Shown here piece by piece: positions 1-7,764 of a DNA stretch of 16,545 bases (positions are counted from its first letter, which is position 1; each line of letters begins with the position of its first letter). The stretch covers positions 1 to 16,545 of the forward strand of contig CACXFW010000137.1 in the NCBI GenBank assembly GCA_902767065.1, in the 5' to 3' direction. Source of the DNA: an uncultured Lachnospiraceae bacterium. Its GTDB lineage: Bacteria; Bacillota; Clostridia; Lachnospirales; Lachnospiraceae. The notes below the pieces were generated by a model. It had not been told where the DNA came from and ran no database searches. It worked only from the letters and a program-made list of their open reading frames with translations. The position numbers were made by a program, and so were the translations under genes.

Positions 1-1
1 A

Positions 2-829
2 CTGAAGTTCACAGTGGAAATGAAAAGCGTCAACCACAGGTATCTTGACTCCAATGTCCGGATTCCGAAGGAATACGCGTATCTGGACACGTCAATCCGC
101 TCCGAACTGAAGCAATTCCTCGGCAGAGGCAAGGTGGATGTATTTATCACATACGAAATCATCGGTGAAGCCGAATACAATCTTCAGTTCAATGAGCATC
201 TCGCCCAGGAATATGTGGATGCCTACGCAAGAATGGCAGAGCGCTTTCATCTGGAGAATGACCTCACCGCCGCAAGGCTCGGCGCGCAGCCGGAGATCTT
301 CCGCCTGAGAGAAGATTCCATGGACGAGGAAGAAGTCTGGTCTGTCCTGAAGATGGCGCTGGATCAGGCTCTTGCCATGCTCGTCGAAGCAAGGAAGCGG
401 GAGGGGAATAACCTGAAGGCGGATCTGATGCAGAAGCTGGAGCGTATGGGAGAGCTCGTGGAAGGGATCGAGAAGCGGTATCCGGAGATCATTTCCGCAT
501 ACGAAGACCGCCTGAAAGAGAAGATCAGGACGCTTCTGGAAGACAGCCAGATCGATGAGAGCCGCCTCGCCGCCGAGGTCGTGCTCTTTGCTGACAAGCT
601 TGCGACGGATGAAGAGACGGTGCGGCTGAAGAGCCACATCGATACCATGAAGAAAGAGCTGGAAAAGGGCGATGACATCGGACGGAAGCTGGATTTCATC
701 GCGCAGGAGATGAACCGGGAGGCGAACACGATCCTGTCCAAGGCAAATGACCTTGAGACAAGCAACCTCGCGATCGACCTCAAGACCATCATCGAGAAGA
801 TCCGGGAACAGGTACAGAACATTGAATAG
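2..829 (+). CDS. yicC: YicC family endoribonuclease/RNA regulator, 5' end cut by the window
   Basis: The frame is already open at base 2 (LKFTVEMKSVNHRYLD...), so the true start lies upstream. About 275 residues are visible of a family normally near 290. The N-terminal block with V-N-H-R-Y-L-D and the C-terminal domain ending IREQVQNIE are diagnostic of YicC/YloC (YicC_N plus DUF1732). The C-terminal half has the conserved run around IGRKLDFIAQEMNREANTI. Family members act in RNA metabolism; E. coli YicC has been linked to small-RNA turnover and has endoribonuclease activity, so a cytoplasmic RNA-processing role is inferred. It is the first visible gene of the remA-gmk-rpoZ operon, the usual Firmicutes context. 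A GTG at 14 encodes an internal Val of the family motif and is not the start. The stop overlaps the remA start by 8 nt. Confidence 0.95.
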   Translation: MKFTVEMKSVNHRYLDSNVRIPKEYAYLDTSIRSELKQFLGRGKVDVFITYEIIGEAEYNLQFNEHLAQEYVDAYARMAERFHLENDLTAARLGAQPEIFRLREDSMDEEEVWSVLKMALDQALAMLVEARKREGNNLKADLMQKLERMGELVEGIEKRYPEIISAYEDRLKEKIRTLLEDSQIDESRLAAEVVLFADKLATDEETVRLKSHIDTMKKELEKGDDIGRKLDFIAQEMNREANTILSKANDLETSNLAIDLKTIIEKIREQVQNIE

Positions 830-1088
830 TCAGTTTATCAATGTCGGGTTTGGCAATCTGGTGAATGCGGAAAAGATTATCTCCATCGTAAGCCCGGACG
901 CGGCGCCGATCAAGCGCCTGGTCCAAAGGGCGAAGGAACAGGATAAGGTCATTGACGCTACGGCCGGCCGGAAGACAAAGGCTGTAATTGTATGTGAAAA
1001 CGACAGAATCGTACTCTCAAGCCTCGTCCCTGATACGATCGGAAGAAGGCTTGTCGGAGCGCCCGCACTGATCGGGCAGGGAGGCTGA
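822..1088 (+). CDS. remA: RemA-like regulatory protein (DUF370), TTG start
   Basis: An 88-residue protein, MNSQFINVGFGNLVNAEKII..., matches the RemA/YlzA family over its whole length: FINVGFGN, SIVSPDAAPIKR, D-A-T-x-G-R-(K/R)-T-(K/R)-A-V, and S-S-L-V-P-D-T-I-G-R-R-L. In Bacillus subtilis RemA is a DNA-binding activator of biofilm matrix and osmoprotection genes. The role here is inferred from the family. The best start is TTG at 822, because no ATG or GTG in this frame precedes the conserved core. That start lies inside the yicC end (8-nt overlap) and has only a weak purine-rich stretch upstream, so translation may be coupled to yicC. The C-terminus runs a few residues past the typical end (GAPALIGQGG). 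gmk begins 4 nt after the stop. Confidence 0.9.
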   Translation: MNSQFINVGFGNLVNAEKIISIVSPDAAPIKRLVQRAKEQDKVIDATAGRKTKAVIVCENDRIVLSSLVPDTIGRRLVGAPALIGQGG

Positions 1089-1092
1089 AAGC

Positions 1093-1725
1093 ATGAAGAC
1101 AAGAGGAAACCTGATCGTTCTTTCCGGCTTTGCCGGTGTTGGCAAGGGTACCGTACTGAGATCTTTGTTCGAGACGCGGGAAGGCTACGCCTACTCGGTA
1201 TCCGCTACGACCCGCTCACCCCGGCCCGGGGAGGTGGATGGCGTCCACTACTTTTTCGTTACAAAGGAAAGGTTCGAGGAGATGATCGAAAACGACGAGC
1301 TGCTCGAGCACGCCAGCTATGTCGGAAACTATTACGGAACGCCGCGTGATTATGTGGAGAAGAAGCTGGACGAAGGCTTTGACGTGATCCTTGAGATTGA
1401 AGTGCAGGGGGCGTTGAACATTAAGAAGAAGGTTCCTGATGCCATTTTAATCTATATGCTTCCGCCCGCAGCGAAAGTCCTGTATGAAAGGCTCAGGCAC
1501 AGGGGAACCGAGACCGATGAAGTGATCGCTAAACGCATGAAGCGTGCCGCGGAGGAAGCACAGAGCGTTTCGAAGTACGATTATATCATTGTGAATCGTG
1601 ACGCAGATGAATGCGCCGCGCAGCTTGACACGCTGATCCGCGCCCAGCGCCAGAGCGTGAGGAGCAATCTCCCGTTTATCGAAAAGCTGCAGGAAGAATT
1701 CAGAGAATTATCAGAAAAGGAGTAA
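1093..1725 (+). CDS. gmk: Guanylate kinase
   Basis: The protein has 210 residues and phosphorylates GMP to GDP with ATP in the cytoplasm. The P-loop is GFAGVGKGT (residues 12-20), where most family members have GPSGVGKGT. The GMP-binding segment TTRSPRPGEVDGVHYFFV follows at about residues 39-56, then the lid and the typical E-V-Q-G-A block (IEVQGALNIKKKVPDAILIYMLPP). Length is normal for bacterial Gmk. ATG at 1093 is preceded by GGGAGG at 1079-1084, which overlaps the remA end. rpoZ starts 9 nt downstream. The remA-gmk-rpoZ order is conserved in Firmicutes, and the tight spacing indicates one operon. The P-to-F and S-to-A changes in the P-loop keep the catalytic Lys18 and glycines, so activity is expected. 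Confidence 0.97.
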   Translation: MKTRGNLIVLSGFAGVGKGTVLRSLFETREGYAYSVSATTRSPRPGEVDGVHYFFVTKERFEEMIENDELLEHASYVGNYYGTPRDYVEKKLDEGFDVILEIEVQGALNIKKKVPDAILIYMLPPAAKVLYERLRHRGTETDEVIAKRMKRAAEEAQSVSKYDYIIVNRDADECAAQLDTLIRAQRQSVRSNLPFIEKLQEEFRELSEKE

Positions 1726-1733
1726 TAACCATT

Positions 1734-2084
1734 ATGCTGCATCCGTCTTATACCGAACTTATGAAGATCATCAATCAGGATTCCGAGGATGATACCCCGG
1801 TAATCAACTCCCGCTATTCGATTGTCATGGCGACGGCAAAGCGTGCCAGGCAGATCATTGCGGAGGAGGGCGGAGCCCTTCCCGGAGGAAAGAAGCCGCT
1901 CTCTGAAGCGGTCAGTGAACTGGAGGACGGCCTGATCCGGATCGTATCCAAGGATGAAAGTCTTGAGGACGCAAAAGAGATCTGCGAGATGGCGGACCGC
2001 TTTGTCGCGGAAAATGTACCGACAGCCCGGCAGGCCAGGGAAATCCTTGACGAAAGAGCCCAGGAGGCGGAAGGGGATCAGTGA
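1734..2084 (+). CDS. rpoZ: DNA-directed RNA polymerase omega subunit
   Basis: A 116-residue protein with the omega signature at residues 24-42 (INSRYSIVMATAKRARQII), which helps the beta-prime subunit fold and RNA polymerase assemble. The N-terminal 20 residues (MLHPSYTELMKIINQDSEDD) and the acidic C-terminal tail beyond residue about 60 are less conserved. The tail is longer than in the shortest omegas and rich in Glu and Asp. ATG at 1734 follows a good AAAAGGAG (SD) 10 nt upstream. Its TGA overlaps the rimO GTG in a GTGA arrangement, so the two genes are probably translationally coupled. Position directly after gmk supports the call. Confidence 0.93.
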   Translation: MLHPSYTELMKIINQDSEDDTPVINSRYSIVMATAKRARQIIAEEGGALPGGKKPLSEAVSELEDGLIRIVSKDESLEDAKEICEMADRFVAENVPTARQAREILDERAQEAEGDQ

Positions 2085-3424
2085 TACAGCCAAAGACAAA
2101 GATCCTGTTTGTTTCTCTGGGCTGTGATAAAAACCGCGTGGATGCGGAAAAGATGCTCGGGCTCATCAGCCAGGGAGATTATGACCTGACGGACGATGAA
2201 GAGCAGGCAGATGTGATCATCGTGAATACCTGCTGCTTTATCACCGAAGCGAAGCAGGAGTCCATCGACAGCCTTCTTGAGATGGCTGCATATAAAAAGG
2301 AAGGACGCTGCAGGGCATTGATTGCCTGCGGCTGTATGGCCCAGCGCTACGCGGATGAGATCCGAAAGGCCCTTCCGGAGGTGGACGCGGTTGTCGGAAC
2401 CACAGCCTATGATGCAATCCGCGAAGTGATCGAAAAAACACTCTCCGGAGAGCGCATTCAAAAACTTGACGATCTGAGAAAGATCGCGCTTGCGGATGGG
2501 AGCAGAGTCCTCACGACAGGCGGTCATTACGCCTATCTGAAGATCGCCGAAGGATGTGACAAGCATTGTACTTACTGTGCGATTCCTTCGATGCGGGGAC
2601 CCTTTCGATCCGTTCCGATGGAAAACCTGATCCTGGAGGCACAAAGGCTGATCTCAGGAGGAGTGAAGGAGCTGATCCTCGTCGCCCAGGAGACTACTTT
2701 GTACGGAACGGACCTGTATGGAAGAAAATGCCTTCCCGATCTGATCCGGGAGCTTGCAAAGATCGATTCCCTTCGATGGATCCGGGTCATGTACTGCTAT
2801 CCGGAAGAGATCGATGACAGCCTGATCCGTTGCATGAAGAAAGAGCCAAAGTTCGTTCATTATCTGGATCTCCCGATCCAGCACAGCTGCGATGCCATCC
2901 TCAGAAGAATGGGAAGGCGTACCAGCGAGGCGGATCTGAGGAGGATTCTTCATACGCTCCGGAAGGAGATTCCGGATATCATGATACGCACCACCCTGAT
3001 CACCGGCTTTCCCGGTGAAACACGGGAGATGTTTGAGGATCTGTGCCGCTTTATCAACGAGATGGAATTCAACCGCCTCGGCGTGTTTCCCTATTCACAG
3101 GAGGAAGGGACACCTGCTGCCGGTATGAAGGATCAGGTCGATGAGGAGACGAAGCTTTCCAGAAGGGATGAACTGATGGAGCTTCAGCAGGAAATCTCGC
3201 TGGACCTGAATGAACGGATGAAGGGCCGGCGGATGGAAGTTCTCATCGAGGGATATGTTCCGGGGGAAAATGTTTACATCGGCCGTGGATACGGTGACGC
3301 CCCCGAGGTGGATGGCTATGTCTTTGTGTCGTCAGGCAAGACTCTTGAGACAGGTGATTTCGTGAACGTGAAGATCACAGGATCCTCCGAATATGATCTC
3401 ACGGCGGAGAGTGAAAGTGAATAA
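2081..3424 (+). CDS. rimO: Ribosomal protein uS12 methylthiotransferase (radical SAM)
   Basis: This 447-residue enzyme adds a methylthio group to the conserved Asp of ribosomal protein uS12. The N-terminal MTTase domain holds the three cluster Cys: C15 (SLGCDKN), C51 (VNTC) and C85 (CGCMAQRY). The radical SAM motif C-x3-C-x2-C is C159, C163, C166 (EGCDKHCTYCAIPSMRG). A C-terminal TRAM domain starts near residue 380 (MKGRRMEVLIEGY) and includes the GRGYGDAPEVDG segment typical of RimO; GDAPEVDG, with I-R-T-T-L-I-T-G-F-P-G-E earlier, separates it from MiaB and MtaB. The start is GTG at 2081, overlapping the rpoZ stop by 4 nt, with AAGGGG just upstream. pgsA follows after 120 nt. Confidence 0.96.
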   Translation: MIQPKTKILFVSLGCDKNRVDAEKMLGLISQGDYDLTDDEEQADVIIVNTCCFITEAKQESIDSLLEMAAYKKEGRCRALIACGCMAQRYADEIRKALPEVDAVVGTTAYDAIREVIEKTLSGERIQKLDDLRKIALADGSRVLTTGGHYAYLKIAEGCDKHCTYCAIPSMRGPFRSVPMENLILEAQRLISGGVKELILVAQETTLYGTDLYGRKCLPDLIRELAKIDSLRWIRVMYCYPEEIDDSLIRCMKKEPKFVHYLDLPIQHSCDAILRRMGRRTSEADLRRILHTLRKEIPDIMIRTTLITGFPGETREMFEDLCRFINEMEFNRLGVFPYSQEEGTPAAGMKDQVDEETKLSRRDELMELQQEISLDLNERMKGRRMEVLIEGYVPGENVYIGRGYGDAPEVDGYVFVSSGKTLETGDFVNVKITGSSEYDLTAESESE

Positions 3425-3544
3425 AACATGAGCCGGATACCGTTCAAAAGGACAAGGGCAGAGCGGTTTCGATTACGGAATCGGCATCCGAACGGATCTT
3501 GTCAGAAATAAACGACTGTTGTTTATAGAGGAGAGGAGAATACC
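3425..3544. repeat. rimO-pgsA intergenic region with dispersed repeat 'A' and small hairpins
   Basis: The 120-nt gap carries a segment (3485-3515) starting CATCCGAACGGAT that recurs at 10845-10875 with 27 of 31 bases identical. Both copies then run, after a short divergent stretch, into AGAGGAG (3527-3533 and 10884-10890). Here that purine run lies just upstream of the pgsA SD. Small inverted repeats are visible: CGATT/AATCG around 3470-3482, ATCC-GAAC-GGAT at 3486-3497, and ATAAAC/GTTTAT at 3508-3526. No clear promoter or terminator with a T-run was found, so pgsA may be read from the upstream operon or from an undetected promoter. Confidence 0.5.
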
Positions 3545-4309
3545 ATGGCAGAAAACAATGATGTGTTTGAGAACCAGGTCCCGGAAGAGACAAAAGATGC
3601 GTTCCATCCGGAACAGACGGAAGATGGATTCCCCCCGGAACAGGCGGAAGACAGATTCCCTCCGGAGAGTCATCCCTTCCCGGAAGAAGATAAAGACACT
3701 CCCCTGGAAGCGTCCGCTCCGGTCAGGGAGCCATCGAAGGAGCGCTCCTCCCTGAAGAACTGGACGCCCGGTCCCAAGTTTCCCAATCAGCTGACAATCG
3801 CCAGAATCTGTATGATTCCGCTCTTTGTGATCCTGCTGCTCTGGGTGCCGAAGCCGGCCGGAAACATTCTTTCGATGATCGTGTTCATCGTTGCAAGCCT
3901 GACCGACACCCTGGACGGCCATATCGCCCGCAAGTACCATTATGTGACCACTTTCGGAAAGTTCATGGATCCTCTGGCGGATAAGCTGCTGGTGTGTTCC
4001 GCCCTGATCTGCCTGGTAGACCTCGGAAGGATTGAGAGTTGGATTGTGATCATCATTATCGCAAGGGAATTCATCATTTCCGGATTCCGTCTCGTCGCCG
4101 TGGAAAAAGGCGTCGTGATAGCGGCCAATTACTGGGGAAAGGTCAAGACAGTTCTCCAGATGCTCATGGTCATCTTAATGACTGCCAACTTCGGCGGATT
4201 CTTGGGAGTTATGACACAGATTCTGAAGTGGCTCGCGCTTGCGTTTACAGTTATTTCCCTTGTCTCGTATCTGCTCCAGAACCGCAGCGTCCTGAAGGAT
4301 GAAACATGA
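3545..4309 (+). CDS. pgsA: CDP-diacylglycerol-glycerol-3-phosphate 3-phosphatidyltransferase with acidic N-terminal extension
   Basis: The protein has 254 residues. It transfers phosphatidyl from CDP-diacylglycerol to glycerol-3-phosphate, the committed step of phosphatidylglycerol synthesis, in the membrane. The CDP-alcohol phosphatidyltransferase motif D-x2-DG-x2-AR-x8-G-x3-D-x3-D is complete: D121, D124-G125, A128-R129, G138, D142, D146. Transmembrane segments are near residues 84-100, 107-119, 160-180 and 195-245. PNQLTIARI at 80-88 is where ordinary PgsA proteins begin, so residues 1-79 are an extra cytosolic-looking, acidic, Pro-rich region with imperfect 9-residue repeats starting at F20, F29 and F38 (FHPEQTEDG, FPPEQAEDR, FPPESHP). 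ATG at 3545 has a strong SD (GAGGAGAGGAG), so the extension is probably real. It ends the housekeeping cluster. Confidence 0.93.
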   Translation: MAENNDVFENQVPEETKDAFHPEQTEDGFPPEQAEDRFPPESHPFPEEDKDTPLEASAPVREPSKERSSLKNWTPGPKFPNQLTIARICMIPLFVILLLWVPKPAGNILSMIVFIVASLTDTLDGHIARKYHYVTTFGKFMDPLADKLLVCSALICLVDLGRIESWIVIIIIAREFIISGFRLVAVEKGVVIAANYWGKVKTVLQMLMVILMTANFGGFLGVMTQILKWLALAFTVISLVSYLLQNRSVLKDET

Positions 4310-4311
4310 CA

Positions 4312-4417
4312 GCCTGTTACGATTCACAGGCAGACAAGGCCTGCGAAGCAGGAACCTCCCCCACAACCTCAGACAGGAGCGTCGTAAGACGCGGCATACG
4401 TGCGAAGCACGGATGCC
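4312..4417. repeat. Chain of GC-rich hairpins between convergent genes, possible element remnant and terminator
   Basis: Four short stem-loops follow the pgsA stop: GCCTG/CAGGC (4312-4331); CCTGC-GAA-GCAGG (4340-4352); GCGTC-GTAA-GACGC (4379-4392); and GGCAT-a-CGTGC-GAA-GCACG-g-ATGCC (4393-4417), the last followed by TTT. The last could end pgsA transcription. The GAA triloops resemble hairpins in the MITE at 9808-9972. On the minus strand TCTGAG-x3-TGGGGG-like spacing and a GTGAATCGTAAC end (4316-4327) also loosely recall that element's right end. No right-hand terminus or target duplication is visible, so this is a hairpin-rich repeat candidate rather than a proven mobile element. Confidence 0.45.
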
Positions 4418-4427
4418 TTTCTGCCAT

Positions 4428-4991
4428 TTACCGATGCCTGATTCTGCTTAAGGTGACAGGCGAAATATTCAGAAACGAAGCAATATCCTTATGCGGAACA
4501 CAGTCGATCAATCCGGGGTAATGCTGCAAAAACCATTCATACCGCTCCTGGCCGGTTTTCAGATATAACATCTTTCTGCAGTCCCAGTGATAAAGTGATG
4601 CCTGCGCAAGCATGTGCATCTGGAGATCCATCAGCTCCGGGAACTGGGTTCTTCGCTTCAGGACGGTTTCAACAGGGATACTGAAAATCTCGGCGTCCTG
4701 GATGACGATGAATCCGATCTCCGAAGGACCGCCATCCAGCATTCTTGATCCCGCGATAATGTCTCCCGGATGGATCATAAATGACGTTGTCGTCTCATTT
4801 CCCTTATGATCGACAATATAGCCTCTTACAGCCCCGGTGATCAGGAACCTGACATAAGAGTCTGTCTTTCCGATCTCATTGATTGCATCACCGCGTCTGA
4901 AGGTTTCCGTCAGGCATTCCTTTTCCAGAATCCTTCTGAGTTTTTCGTTCTGGACTGGAATGATCTCGGATAAAAATGTCAGAGTGTCCAT
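4428..4991 (-). CDS. Crp/Fnr-family transcriptional regulator
   Basis: A 187-residue cytoplasmic regulator. The N-terminal two thirds is a cyclic-nucleotide-binding-like cupin: FRRGDAINEIGKTDSYVRFLITGAVRGY, then FMIHPGDIIAGSRMLDGG and the AEIFSIPVETV segment. The C-terminal helix-turn-helix is PHKDIASFLNISPVTLSRIR, ending RHR, typical of the short members of this superfamily that lack the extra winged C-terminus. There is no N-terminal Cys cluster, so it is not an oxygen-sensing FNR. The ligand is unknown. ATG at 4991 is chosen over an in-frame GTG at 5003 because AGGA lies 5 nt before the ATG; the GTG would sit on top of the SD. It is convergent with pgsA and divergent from the stefin-like gene, which it might control; the dyad at 5047-5058 is a candidate site. 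Confidence 0.88.
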   Translation of the reverse strand: MDTLTFLSEIIPVQNEKLRRILEKECLTETFRRGDAINEIGKTDSYVRFLITGAVRGYIVDHKGNETTTSFMIHPGDIIAGSRMLDGGPSEIGFIVIQDAEIFSIPVETVLKRRTQFPELMDLQMHMLAQASLYHWDCRKMLYLKTGQERYEWFLQHYPGLIDCVPHKDIASFLNISPVTLSRIRHR

Positions 4992-5046
4992 TTTATTCCT
5001 CACAAGTATTCACAGATATCAATTATTAATACAATAATGCAACCTG

Positions 5047-5073
5047 TGACACTTGTCATTATCGTATGATAAT
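5047..5073. promoter_or_regulatory. Two adjacent dyads in the divergent regulator/stefin-like region
   Basis: A perfect dyad TGACA-ct-TGTCA (5047-5058) abuts a second dyad ATTATC-gtat-GATAAT (5058-5073). They lie about 55-80 bp upstream of the Crp/Fnr-like start on its promoter side and far upstream of the divergent secreted-protein gene. Dyads of this size fit binding by a dimeric helix-turn-helix protein, for example autoregulation by the neighbouring regulator. That is inference from position and symmetry only. The second dyad could instead be part of a promoter, since TATGATAAT resembles an extended -10. Confidence 0.3.
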
Positions 5074-5121
5074 CAGCACCAGTGCTTTTAGGAGAATAAC
5101 AACCCTTTTGTTACAGGCACA

Positions 5122-5148
5122 GGGCTGGCCGGGGTGTGACCTGCAACA
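5122..5148 (+). repeat. Intergenic repeat 'C', copy 1
   Basis: Bases 5122-5148 (GGGCTGGCCGGG ... GTGACCTGCAACA) recur at 8818-8844 in the same orientation with 26 of 27 identical. The preceding TACAGGC (5112-5118) is shared too, with a shorter spacer here. In this copy TTACAGG-CACA (5111-5121) can pair with TGTG-a-CCTGCAA (5135-5146), giving a hairpin capped by the GGCTGGCC segment, followed by CTTTTTATT. Both copies lie between divergent genes. Confidence 0.55.
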
Positions 5149-5162
5149 TCTTTTTATTCGGC

Positions 5163-5184
5163 AATGAATTTCGTTCGCGAGTAT
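5163..5184 (+). repeat. Intergenic repeat 'B', copy 1
   Basis: A 22-base segment beginning AATGAATTTCGTTCG and ending GAGTAT recurs at 10968-10989 with a single difference (C versus T at the 16th base). It lies directly upstream of the proposed promoter of the stefin-like gene. Its function is unknown. The surrounding sequence is not shared with the other copy. Confidence 0.5.
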
Positions 5185-5187
5185 CGA

Positions 5188-5215
5188 TTGATTTAGAATG
5201 TTTCTATGGTATCAT
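5188..5215 (+). promoter_or_regulatory. Candidate sigma-A promoter of the stefin-like gene
   Basis: TTGATT (5188-5193) and TATCAT (5210-5215) are separated by 16 bp, a reasonable vegetative promoter match. It would give a leader of about 90 nt before the ATG at 5310. It sits just after the repeat at 5163-5184. Called from consensus only. Confidence 0.4.
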
Positions 5216-5309
5216 GGAGTTAAAGCTCCTGCGCGCAGACATCCGGGAAGCAGTGCAGGCAGCCGGGGCAACCCTTTACAGTTCTCAATCACAGAAAGGA
5301 AAGAAGGAT

Positions 5310-5987
5310 ATGAAGAAAAGAGTATTACCGATTCTGACAGTTGTAATTGCGATGCTTCTTTGCTGCTCTGTCTTTGCTGCCGGAGGCTGGAAGATCAATA
5401 AAAAGGCTCCCTCCTACCTGACAGCGGGCGAGAAGGCTGACTTCAACAAGGCAAAGAAGGACTTCACCGGTGCAAACTATACCCCCGTTTTCAAAATAGC
5501 GGACCAGGAGGTTGCGGGAACAAATACCGCATTCTTCTGTAAGGGAGAAACCGTGACCCTGAAACCAAAGACCTCGTGGAAGATCGTGATCGTCAGCAAG
5601 GACCTGAACGGGAATGCTTCCTTCACGAAGATCGTTGATTTCGACTTCAGGAATGTGAAGACGCGAAACAGCCAGTATGAGACAAAACCGATCCCGGGCG
5701 GCTGGACATACAACCGGAATGCCTATTCCTCCAAGGTACTCCCCGCATCCGCAAAAAAGATCTTCAAAAAAGCGAAAAGCAAGTATGTGGGAGTGGATCT
5801 GACCGCGCTTGCCCTGCTCGGCACGCAGGTGGTGAACGGAACAAAATACAGGTATCTTTGCCAGGGGAAGATCATGGACGCGGAAGGCAGCGTGAATCTC
5901 TACGTGGTGGACGTCTGGAAGAAGGCTGGCGGGAAGTGCCGCATCACAGACTGCGATGTGATTGACATCCCCGCATATCTCGGGTAA
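5310..5987 (+). CDS. Secreted protein with two tandem cystatin/stefin-like repeats
   Basis: The protein has 225 residues with an N-terminal signal peptide (MKKRVLPILTVVIAMLLCCSVFA), cleavage likely after A23 or A24. The mature part is two repeats of about 100 residues. Each begins GGW (25-27; 130-132), has an amphipathic helix-like stretch (AGEKADFNKAKKDF; ASAKKIFKKAKSKY), then a Q-x-V-x-G-T motif (QEVAGT 66-71; QVVNGT 173-178) followed by beta-rich sequence. This order (N-terminal Gly pair, helix, QxVxG hairpin, strands) is that of stefins/cystatins, inhibitors of papain-like cysteine proteases. Inhibition is inferred, not shown. ATG at 5310 has GGAAAGAAGGAT upstream; an in-frame GTG at 5136 would bury the signal peptide. 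glpK begins 60 nt later with no terminator seen between, so co-transcription is possible. Similar GGW...QVVAGTN hypotheticals occur in gut Firmicutes as I recall. Confidence 0.75.
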   Translation: MKKRVLPILTVVIAMLLCCSVFAAGGWKINKKAPSYLTAGEKADFNKAKKDFTGANYTPVFKIADQEVAGTNTAFFCKGETVTLKPKTSWKIVIVSKDLNGNASFTKIVDFDFRNVKTRNSQYETKPIPGGWTYNRNAYSSKVLPASAKKIFKKAKSKYVGVDLTALALLGTQVVNGTKYRYLCQGKIMDAEGSVNLYVVDVWKKAGGKCRITDCDVIDIPAYLG

Positions 5988-7550
<1,563 letters not shown>

Positions 7551-7589
7551 GCCGTTTGCCCCGGATTGATGCAGCCATCGCATAGATTC

Positions 7590-7638
7590 AACGCCCCTCT
7601 TCAATGGATCATGATCCATGTGAAGAGGGGCGTTTCCT
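7590..7638 (+). terminator. Strong intrinsic terminator after glpK
   Basis: A 14-bp perfect stem (AACGCCCCTCTTCA, 7590-7603, with TGAAGAGGGGCGTT, 7621-7634) encloses a perfect 16-bp palindrome ATGGATCATGATCCAT (7604-7619). The stem runs into TTTCC, and TATTTTT follows at about 7650. The minus-strand flank lacks a T-run directly after the hairpin, so it acts mainly on glpK transcripts. Confidence 0.85.
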
Positions 7639-7681
7639 CGCTGTATTTTTCCGGATCAATTCGCGGCACTCTCTGAGAAAG

Positions 7682-7699
7682 GGAGCTCTTTTGAGTTCC
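7682..7699 (-). terminator. Weak candidate terminator of the C39-like peptidase gene
   Basis: Read on the minus strand, GGAACTC-AAAA-GAGCTCC forms a 7-bp stem with one mismatch and is followed by CTTTCTC. It lies about 65 nt beyond the stop at 7765. The tail is only moderately T-rich, so the call is tentative. Nothing else is recognised between 7640 and 7764. Confidence 0.3.
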
Positions 7700-7764
7700 T
7701 GCCCCGCGTGCGCACAAAAATGCGGATGGAAGCTGTCACCGGCAAACAGCTGCGCCTGAACATG

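Noticed and set aside
3485..3497. ATCCG-AA-CGGAT as a transcription-factor operator
   Set aside because: Flanking bases are also shared with the copy at 10845, so a dispersed repeat explains it better than an isolated binding site.
5136..5309. In-frame GTG extension of the stefin-like gene by 58 codons
   Set aside because: It would place a clear signal peptide internally, starts inside repeat C, and lacks an SD, while ATG 5310 has one.
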